Origin: CAZKRL01 sp964555295 | GTDB taxonomy: Bacteria > Bacteroidota > Bacteroidia > Flavobacteriales_D > Sanyastnellaceae | Length of the DNA stretch: 50,037 bases | Direction: 5' to 3' | Assembly (NCBI GenBank): GCA_964555295.1 | Contig: CAZKRL010000017.1 | Coordinates: forward strand, 1 to 50,037 | Translations under genes and position numbers: made by a program | Notes under the pieces: generated by a model | Database searches by the model: none | Seen by the model: only the letters and a program-made list of their open reading frames with translations | Told to the model about the DNA's origin: nothing | Shown here: positions 26,239 through 33,523 of the stretch, one piece after another | How the letters are laid out: the number at the start of each line of letters is the position of its first letter | Numbering within the stretch: the stretch's first letter is position 1

Positions 26239-27644
26239 TTTACTAGTTCTTTCATTTTGGTGCTAATAGCGATAGCCACCTGCCCACCAACAGATTCGAA
26301 CATTTCCTTGGATAGCCTTTGCGTTGTCTTGATGTCCTGTCGGGAATTACACAAACTCATAAGAGCCCTTTTATCTGCAACATTAAGGTTCGGCCCACCG
26401 TTTGCTCCACGCGGATATAAATCCCTCGGATCACCATCGTATTTAACATACAAAACCTCATCCTTCAAATCAAGGCGAATAATATCGGTTGATATTATCT
26501 GGCCTGATCTAAGGTCAATCAGCTTGTACTGAAATCCAATACTACTCGTGTTCTCCTGGTAATATTCAGTGTATGTCACCGGTCTATAGCTCGTTTGATA
26601 GGTGAATTTGCCGTCGGGCTGCTTCAATTTTTCCTGATAAGCCGCGAATCCATTCTTCTGCAATGAGCGCAAATTACCTTGACTATTTGTATGACTCAAG
26701 ACATTGCCCGTGAGCAATGCCTGTGCACCCGTTAGCTCTCCAACCTGCACCGCCGTATTAGCATCTATAGAGCCCGATAATTGAAGTTTCTGTTCTTTCA
26801 GAACATCATTCATACTCGATCTGTCTACTATCCTCAAGAACGGGTCATTGATTGCTAAAAGGGCAGAAAGCGAATATGCGGAAACATTTACGGCAGGCTC
26901 CAAGTTTCCCGATGCACTCTCAAAGGCAACCATAGCAATGGAATACATACCCTTTGAGAGACACTCATCTTTGAGGACTTTGGCGTCCTTGTATCCTGAT
27001 TTTGTGTTTACTACTTTTAAGAAATTATCATATCCCTCCCGATAATGTGACAATTCCATAGCCGCAACCCCTTTCTGATACAACGGCTCCATAAATGCGA
27101 TATTACCGAGATCCTGTGCATCCTTGAAATCTGGCTGCAACCTTTTGATTTCATCAAACTTCAATTTCGCCTGGTCAAATTTACCCTCTTCCAGTAATGA
27201 CGATCCGCTTGAATACAACTCATGCAAATACTCGTCTTTACTGTTATTGAAATCAAGAACATACATTTCGGGTATATCGAGACCTACGCCAAGCGCTTGC
27301 ACTTTGGACTTATATTTTATGGCTGATTCATATGATTCTACTGCAGTTTTTGGGGTACCGAAACTCTTTTGCTGAGTGAATTCCAAAAGCATACCATTCA
27401 AAACATGTTGCCCGGTGCGTTTCAATCCAATTTGCGCTTCAACATTACTCCGATTTTTCTGAACAGCCGTGTAATAACTACTCGAAGCCTCCATTAATAA
27501 GCCTCCGGCCTCTTGCTTCTTTCCCAACTTAGTATAATAGCCACTCCCCTTACAAGCAACCAAAAGGATGACTAGCAAATAGAAAATGGATTGCCTTATA
27601 ACCAGAGTCAATTTATTTACTCTCAATGTATTTGCTGAGATCAT
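26235..27644 (-). CDS. TPR and CsgG-like domain lipoprotein
   Basis: Start is uncertain. The ATG at 27644 gives 469 residues and a 32-base overlap with the upstream gene. A TTG at 27626 or 27611 would still include the signal peptide F-Y-L-L-V-I-L-L-V-A-C-K. The open frame continues further up to 27749 without a useful signal. The mature protein begins with TPR-like helices (Y-E-S-A-I-K-Y-K, A-K-L-K-F-D-E-I). A CsgG-like region follows (L-R-I-V-D-R-S-S-M-N-D-V-L-K-E-Q and G-E-L-T-G-A-Q-A-L-L-T-G-N-V). CsgG-type proteins sit at the outer membrane; here it is probably a scaffold for the two following LPP20-like lipoproteins. Confidence 0.75.
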   Translation of the reverse strand: MISANTLRVNKLTLVIRQSIFYLLVILLVACKGSGYYTKLGKKQEAGGLLMEASSSYYTAVQKNRSNVEAQIGLKRTGQHVLNGMLLEFTQQKSFGTPKTAVESYESAIKYKSKVQALGVGLDIPEMYVLDFNNSKDEYLHELYSSGSSLLEEGKFDQAKLKFDEIKRLQPDFKDAQDLGNIAFMEPLYQKGVAAMELSHYREGYDNFLKVVNTKSGYKDAKVLKDECLSKGMYSIAMVAFESASGNLEPAVNVSAYSLSALLAINDPFLRIVDRSSMNDVLKEQKLQLSGSIDANTAVQVGELTGAQALLTGNVLSHTNSQGNLRSLQKNGFAAYQEKLKQPDGKFTYQTSYRPVTYTEYYQENTSSIGFQYKLIDLRSGQIISTDIIRLDLKDEVLYVKYDGDPRDLYPRGANGGPNLNVADKRALMSLCNSRQDIKTTQRLSKEMFESVGGQVAIAISTKMKELVK

Positions 27645-28620
27645 CAATTGAAGATTCAAATGAGAATGCATCGTTGATCGTGTAGTAATCAGCCTTGTTA
27701 TAACAGTAGTCGTAGGCGTATTTCGCGTATGCAAGCTTACTTTCTTCAAAGGAGAAAAGCGACATGACTTCCTTTATTTGATTGCAAGAAAGACAATTTG
27801 CTTTGGTTACTTGCTTTGCAACCGTCATTTTAGAATCCTCGAACGACTTGGAGTTGATACTTTCCTTTGCTGTGCTGAATGAACCACTGGACATTGGATA
27901 TCGACAATCATTCGAAGCACTTCCGTTATGCGATGCCTGACTCGCATTCCCCTGATGGGTCACTCCTGTAGAAGAAGAATGTGACGTTGTTGTAGTTTGT
28001 TGGGTTACTGTGGTAGTTGATGAGCCACTGGACACATCATCGTCAGAAATATTCATATTGATCCCCATGCTCACCCCGTTTATATTCATACCAACATTCA
28101 CCGACTCACCCTTCGGCTGTGTAACTCCTTGGGAGCTTGTGGTTCTGGTCGTGGTGGTTGTCACGCTCGTGGAATTGCCGCTGCCACCAACCCTATCAAC
28201 CGAAGAAGGTGCGTTGCCCTCTTGATTATCCACATCAGCAATTCTTCTTCCCTCATCCAAACCATCGTTGCCAATATCGTCTACCGCACCACCCTCACTC
28301 TGAGAATGGAATCTTATTACATACTCACCTTTTTTGTTTTTCTTCACCACATACGTGACCTCCGAATTGAATTGAACGGCAAAATTCGAGATCGAACAAT
28401 CCTGCAAACTCGCATCTTCAAAATCGATGCGGGCCTGATAAAACTCAGACGTTAAACCGCTCACCTTAACATTCGATTTAGCCACAGCGTTCATGGGCTC
28501 ACTATTCAAATAGAGCACAAACTTCTCACCCATTTCAGAGAAAACGCAAGCAGCAGCAACTTGACTGTATGCATTGCCTGCGGCGAACCACACAACCATC
28601 GATAATAATATAAATCGCAT
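27613..28620 (-). CDS. Secreted protein with C-terminal DUF4476-like domain
   Basis: The 335-residue protein has a signal peptide (W-F-A-A-G-N-A-Y-S-Q), then an N-terminal beta domain of about 100 residues. A long Ser/Thr/Gly-rich low-complexity linker (about 115-235) contains poly-Thr runs. The C-terminal ~95 residues resemble DUF4476 (C-R-Y-P-M-S, S-F-E-D-S-K-M-T-V-A-K, F-S-F-E-E-S-K-L-A-Y-A-K-Y-A-Y). It is the first gene of the lipoprotein operon. Upstream, CGGAA-CACT-TTCCG (28642-28655) is a small inverted repeat that could be an operator. Function unknown. Confidence 0.83.
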   Translation of the reverse strand: MRFILLSMVVWFAAGNAYSQVAAACVFSEMGEKFVLYLNSEPMNAVAKSNVKVSGLTSEFYQARIDFEDASLQDCSISNFAVQFNSEVTYVVKKNKKGEYVIRFHSQSEGGAVDDIGNDGLDEGRRIADVDNQEGNAPSSVDRVGGSGNSTSVTTTTTRTTSSQGVTQPKGESVNVGMNINGVSMGINMNISDDDVSSGSSTTTVTQQTTTTSHSSSTGVTHQGNASQASHNGSASNDCRYPMSSGSFSTAKESINSKSFEDSKMTVAKQVTKANCLSCNQIKEVMSLFSFEESKLAYAKYAYDYCYNKADYYTINDAFSFESSIDDLSKYIESK

Positions 28621-28793
28621 ACTTTTTTTTCGTAAAAATAACGGAACACTTTCCGGTCGTGCAACCGCAAAAAAGGAATTAGATGTAGGAATTCTTTCTT
28701 AACTAAGATAAGATATCAGATCAAGACGAAGCCCAAAGTCCTTCCCAAACTGAAGATATGCCTCGTCGAGTTATCTGAAAAAACCAATATTGT

Positions 28794-28973
28794 TTAGTTC
28801 ATTACCGCGCCTCTGACTTGTCCCCTGCTCAATGGGAATGCCTGAAAAGCCGAACTGTAAGAGAGAAGAAAACCAATTACATTTGCGGAAGGTTTGGAAT
28901 TATCCGACAGCGACATTTTGCGCTCACCAGATTTACGACCATTGATTTTCTTGAGTGATGTAGAGTCTGCCAT
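28794..28973 (-). CDS. Small conserved-looking protein (59 aa)
   Basis: A 59-residue reading frame lies alone in the gap between 28620 and 29064. It starts M-A-D-S-T-S-L-K-K-I and is Lys/Arg-rich. The centre, K-P-S-A-N-V-I-G-F-L-L-S-Y-S-S-A, resembles the 'KPS..I...L.YSK.L' pattern of short Bacteroidota proteins I recall, with a C-terminus ending in Asn. The resemblance is from memory and not verified. It is on the opposite strand to the binding-protein gene and has no operon partner. The flanking remainder (28621-28793 and 28974-29063) shows no other gene. Confidence 0.5.
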   Translation of the reverse strand: MADSTSLKKINGRKSGERKMSLSDNSKPSANVIGFLLSYSSAFQAFPLSRGQVRGAVMN

Positions 28974-29063
28974 AAGCTAACTTTTTGTGCGTTTTATTGT
29001 GATTTTTTTTCCGAACGATAACCTTAACCAATTATTGCCAAGAATACAATTCAATCCTCCAAA

Positions 29064-30122
29064 ATGCACCTGAAACATAGGTTTTACCTAATCATATTTT
29101 TTTTAGTCACTTGTTTTTCTTGCGAGAGCACAAGCAAAACCAGCGACTCAGAGATAAGGGGAGATCTGATGAAATACGCAACAGCAGTTTCCATACAACA
29201 GGATAACGACACCACATTTCATATCTATCTTTCCCATCCCGAAGAAAATCAATCGTATAGATCTGAGGTAATTCATTGGAAATACCGACATATTGAGCGT
29301 ATCGGTTGTCTTTCCACAACACATATCCCCTATATCGATGCCCTCAAATGCAATCAATATCTCGTTGCTACGGGTTTTTCCGAATGTCGTCATTACCCCG
29401 AAATCAACTCGTCTATTCAAAATCACAACATCACCCATTTGACACAAGGTGAGGTTATGGATAGGGAACTATTGATTAAATCTGCACCAGAGCTATTTTT
29501 TACATACCCTTTCGGCGGAAACACCTGTCAAGACATGCTTGATGCGGGAATTGGATGTGTGCAGGTTACGGAATATCTTGAAGAGCATCCGCTCGGACGG
29601 GCAGAATGGATCAAATTGTTCGGCGTCTTATTGAACCGTTATGTGATGGCAGACTCCATCTTTAATGGCATTGAAAGGCGGTATAAGGAAACCATAGCCG
29701 TTTCACAACAGAATACCCCGCTCGTTTTTTTTGGAACGTTTGATGGTGAAGCGTTCTACGCACCGCCTGGCAATAGCTTTATTGCTCAATTGATCAGAGA
29801 TGCAGGTGCTAAATATTACTTTGAAGATAGCAAGGGTTCATCCAACATTAGACTTGATAAAGAGCAAATGATTGAAATCGCAGCAAAGGCAAATTATATG
29901 GGAACCATTGAGTTCGGAAGGAATGAGTGGGCGCAAAATATTCTGGCATTATCAAAAGAAAACAATCCAATTCTATTCAGGTGTGACGCTTCTTACAAAG
30001 ATTATTACGGCAAAGCAATATTGGAGCCCGATGTATTACTGCGCGACTTCATTCACATCTTTCACAGAAATGGAATATCGGGCGATAGTCTAAAATACTT
30101 CGAATTCTGTCAACCAAGGTAA
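29064..30122 (+). CDS. Periplasmic-binding lipoprotein, BtuF/FepB-like
   Basis: The 352-residue lipoprotein has lipobox V-T-C-F-S-C. The mature protein follows the TroA/BtuF class III binding-protein plan: I-G-C-L-S-T-T-H-I-P-Y, a domain-linking helix around residues 180-205, then the second lobe (V-F-F-G-T-F-D-G-E and I-R-D-A-G-A-K-Y-Y). Such proteins bring iron chelates, heme or cobalamin to an ABC importer. No permease or ATPase gene is beside it, so its partner is unknown. Its own promoter was not resolved. Confidence 0.85.
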   Translation: MHLKHRFYLIIFFLVTCFSCESTSKTSDSEIRGDLMKYATAVSIQQDNDTTFHIYLSHPEENQSYRSEVIHWKYRHIERIGCLSTTHIPYIDALKCNQYLVATGFSECRHYPEINSSIQNHNITHLTQGEVMDRELLIKSAPELFFTYPFGGNTCQDMLDAGIGCVQVTEYLEEHPLGRAEWIKLFGVLLNRYVMADSIFNGIERRYKETIAVSQQNTPLVFFGTFDGEAFYAPPGNSFIAQLIRDAGAKYYFEDSKGSSNIRLDKEQMIEIAAKANYMGTIEFGRNEWAQNILALSKENNPILFRCDASYKDYYGKAILEPDVLLRDFIHIFHRNGISGDSLKYFEFCQPR

Positions 30123-30130
30123 TTTAATCT

Positions 30131-30159
30131 TTTGCGCAACCCGAATAAAGCTAATATTG
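30131..30159 (+). promoter_or_regulatory. Promoter-like boxes before the CotH-type gene
   Basis: TTTG (30131-30134) and TAATATTG (30152-30159) are 17 bases apart; the second box differs from TAnnTTTG at one position. A start near 30166 would leave about 16 bases before the TTG start codon at 30182. Confidence 0.4.
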
Positions 30160-30181
30160 TCTTCACTGAAATAGATCTGTA

Positions 30182-33100
30182 TTGAGTTTACACAAGAAAA
30201 TTTTTGTCGTCATGGCGCTTCTCATAGGCGCCAACAATGCGCATGCTCAAGTTGTCATCAACGAGTTTTGTGTTGCGAATTATAGCGACTTCAACCCGGG
30301 CGACAATGAAGACTGGATTGAATTATACAATACCAGTGCGAGTAATCAAAACATCGGTGGCTATTGGCTGAGCGATGACCCTGCCAATCCCATGAAATGG
30401 CAGTTCCCGGCCAATACCATCATCAGCCCATCGGCCAGGCTCGTTGTTCTGCTCTCCGGTGCTGGCAATTATGACCCCAATATGTTTGGCTTCTTGAATA
30501 CACAGTTTAGAGTTACACAAACCGATGGAGAGTCAATCATTTTCAGTAACTCCTCAGGTTCTATTATTGAATCTTACAACCTTTCTGTAATCGGCTCATT
30601 CCAGGCGAATCACAGTTATGGTCGACTCACCGACGGCGCCGCTCAAATGGGAATAATAACTTCTCCCACTGCAGATGCACCCAATACACCCGCGAGCATA
30701 TTTACCTCCTACGCCGCAACCCCGATTTTGAGCATTCAGGCGGGATGGCAGAGCGGCCCTATCAATGTGAGCATCTCCGCAACCCCCGGCGATCAGATTT
30801 ACTATACCCTCGATGGGTCTGAGCCCACGAATGCTTCGATTGCTTATTCCGGGCCTGTGGCAATCAGCGCAACCGCCGTGCTGCGCGCGATTGCATACTC
30901 TTCGGATCCGAATATCCTACCCAGTTTTATAGAAACTAACACCTACTTCTTTGGTAATGACATTCACCAAGTGATGATGGTGAGTATATCAGGATCAACC
31001 CTCAGCGATGGGAGCTGGGGATGGGGCGGTGGTGAATTGACACATATTGAGTTCTTCACTCCTCAAGGGGATTTTATTGCTGAAGCTACCGGTGACTCCA
31101 ATGAACACGGCAATGATTCTAATGCGTATGATCAACGTGGTTTCGATTACATCACCCGCGATGCTATGGGCTATGATAATGAGGTCGAATTTCCCGTGTT
31201 CTCTTCCAGTGACAGGCCTTCTTATGAAAGGTTGATTTTCAAAGCAGCCGCAAATGACAATTACCCCTTCTCAGGTGGCGCACACATTCGTGACGCGTAT
31301 GTACACAAACTCTCTGAGATTGGAAACTTACATCTCGACGAAAGAAAAGTTGAATCCTGTGTAGTATACATCAACGGAGCGTATTGGGGAGTGTATGATG
31401 TACGTGAAAAGGTGGATGATATCGACTATACGGATTATTATTATGATCAGGGCGACGGCTTTGTCGACTTCATCAAGACCTGGGGTGGCACGTGGAATGA
31501 ATACGGTTCTGCAACTGACTGGAATACATTGGTGGGTTTTATCACCGGCAATGACATGACCGTTGCGGCGAATTATGATTATGTGCTTACGCAATACAAT
31601 CACATGAGCTTAATAGATTATTTCATCTTGAACGGTTATGTGGTTTGTACCGACTGGCTCAATTGGAATACAGCCTGGTGGCGGGGGCGAAATCCTAATG
31701 GCGATGCAAGAAGATGGCGGTATGCTTTGTGGGACAATGATGCATCGTTTGGCCACTATGTCAATTACACGGGAGTTCCATCAACACAACCCAATGCTGA
31801 TCCGTGTCAGATCGATGCGATGGGCGATGTTGGAGGTCAAGGTCATATACCCGTGCTCAATGCACTCTTTGACAATGAGAGTTTCTTTGGGGATTATATC
31901 CAGCGATACGCCACCTTATCGAATACCATCTTCTCATGCGACCAGATGCTCTACGTCCTCGACAGCATGATAGCAGTAATAGATCCAGAGATGGAGCGAC
32001 AGGTGCAGCGATGGGGAGGAGATTATAATAGTTGGCTCAACAGTGTTCAAGAAATCCGAGACTTCATTCTTGCACGCTGTAATAGCACCGTAATTGGTGG
32101 CATTGAGAACTGCTATAACGTAACGGCTTATCAGGTCTCAGTAGAAATTGAAGGTACAGGAGCCATTGAATTTGCAGACGTCTCCTTGGATAACAACAAT
32201 ACACCTTTCAGCGGCACTTACTTCGGTGGGGCGCAGATTGCACTCCATGCCGAATCGGATGGATTGACCTGTGGAAATTTTGCCGGCTGGGAGATTACCT
32301 CAGGCACTGGAGTCATTGGTGATGCCAATTCACCCGACACCTATGTTGACATTTCCTCGGACGTGACTATTGTTGCTCACTTTGTTCAGCCCGACGGAGG
32401 CCCCGCAACCATCACCATTCTTCCTTCCCTTCCCGGTGCAGGTTCGATTCAAGTGGAAAATGTTGATCAGTTCATATTCCCGTTCAACTACAATTTGACG
32501 CCGGGTGATACCATCTCACTGCAAGCGTCGGCAAACGACTGGTACACCTTCGATCACTGGGAGAATTTATCCGGAGAAATCATTCCTACTGCCGATGCGA
32601 GTGTGATTGATTTTACTGCGTGTGCCTCTGACAGTATCATAGCAGTTTATACATACACTGAGCATTACATTGTGCAAGTCGAGTTCGATAACACGCAGCC
32701 TGTTCTGATAATTGTGGAAGGAGATACGCTTGAAAATCCGATCACAATCTTCGATTGGGAAGCCGGCTTGAGTTACTCCATCAGCGCGCTTTCGCAAGAT
32801 CCCTGGACCGTCTTCTCCCATTGGGAAATCAACGGAAACAGCATCAGTCCCGACAGTTTGACACCACAAATTTTATTGGCACTTCAAGAGGCCGGAACGA
32901 TTACAGCCATCTTCACCACCACACCTCATGCTTCCGTTGCTGTGCTCGTTGAACCCCGAAATACAGGAACCGTGCAATTTGAAAGAAATTTTTTCACCGG
33001 AGGTAATTTCATTACTACAGATAACACATTGGTGGAATTGGAAACTTTCATTGCATTAGATTTCCTGGCTGACGCCAATGAGTACTACGATTTTTCTCAT

Positions 33101-33493
33101 TGGGAAGTGAAATACGCGAATCCATTTCCGGAGGAAACAGAAAAGAATATTAGACTGCGATTCACCCGAAGTGATACCGTTATCGCACATTTCAAAGAGC
33201 AGGAGTTCAATTTATTTATACCCAATGCCTTCACCCCAAACAACGATGGTGTCAATGACGTCTTCCTGGTACAAGGCAACGCTGTTGACACGACTCAGTT
33301 TGAAATGACGATCTTTAATAAGTGGGGGCAGCCGATATTCCATACAGAAGATATTCAGGAGGCCTGGCTTGGTGATTTCGAAGGAAATGGATATTACATC
33401 AGTGATGAAATTTACTACTATCTCATTCGAACCAAATCTGTCTTTGAGTTAGAAAATAAAGTTTTCAAAGGATCATTTATCGTATTCCGTTAA
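30182..33493 (+). CDS. T9SS-secreted CotH-type protein with lamin-tail domain
   Basis: The 1103-residue protein starts at TTG 30182. The preceding in-frame stop at 30167 and the ensuing signal peptide (H-K-K-I-F-V-V-M-A-L-L to A-H-A-Q) leave no other good start. Domains in order are: lamin-tail (23-155; V-I-N-E-F-C ... D-W-I-E-L-Y-N), chitobiase C-terminal-like (183-258; Y-Y-T-L-D-G-S-E-P-T), CotH kinase-like (about 260-640; G-V-Y-D-V-R-E-K and W-D-N-D-A-S-F-G), four InlB-B-like repeats (660-1000), and a gliding-associated C-terminal domain (type B; F-T-P-N-N-D-G-V-N-D). Thirty bases separate it from the next gene. Possibly a surface kinase or adhesin. Confidence 0.9.
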   Translation: MSLHKKIFVVMALLIGANNAHAQVVINEFCVANYSDFNPGDNEDWIELYNTSASNQNIGGYWLSDDPANPMKWQFPANTIISPSARLVVLLSGAGNYDPNMFGFLNTQFRVTQTDGESIIFSNSSGSIIESYNLSVIGSFQANHSYGRLTDGAAQMGIITSPTADAPNTPASIFTSYAATPILSIQAGWQSGPINVSISATPGDQIYYTLDGSEPTNASIAYSGPVAISATAVLRAIAYSSDPNILPSFIETNTYFFGNDIHQVMMVSISGSTLSDGSWGWGGGELTHIEFFTPQGDFIAEATGDSNEHGNDSNAYDQRGFDYITRDAMGYDNEVEFPVFSSSDRPSYERLIFKAAANDNYPFSGGAHIRDAYVHKLSEIGNLHLDERKVESCVVYINGAYWGVYDVREKVDDIDYTDYYYDQGDGFVDFIKTWGGTWNEYGSATDWNTLVGFITGNDMTVAANYDYVLTQYNHMSLIDYFILNGYVVCTDWLNWNTAWWRGRNPNGDARRWRYALWDNDASFGHYVNYTGVPSTQPNADPCQIDAMGDVGGQGHIPVLNALFDNESFFGDYIQRYATLSNTIFSCDQMLYVLDSMIAVIDPEMERQVQRWGGDYNSWLNSVQEIRDFILARCNSTVIGGIENCYNVTAYQVSVEIEGTGAIEFADVSLDNNNTPFSGTYFGGAQIALHAESDGLTCGNFAGWEITSGTGVIGDANSPDTYVDISSDVTIVAHFVQPDGGPATITILPSLPGAGSIQVENVDQFIFPFNYNLTPGDTISLQASANDWYTFDHWENLSGEIIPTADASVIDFTACASDSIIAVYTYTEHYIVQVEFDNTQPVLIIVEGDTLENPITIFDWEAGLSYSISALSQDPWTVFSHWEINGNSISPDSLTPQILLALQEAGTITAIFTTTPHASVAVLVEPRNTGTVQFERNFFTGGNFITTDNTLVELETFIALDFLADANEYYDFSHWEVKYANPFPEETEKNIRLRFTRSDTVIAHFKEQEFNLFIPNAFTPNNDGVNDVFLVQGNAVDTTQFEMTIFNKWGQPIFHTEDIQEAWLGDFEGNGYYISDEIYYYLIRTKSVFELENKVFKGSFIVFR

Positions 33494-33523
33494 TTTCAAC
33501 CCAACTTTCAAAACCTCAACCGT

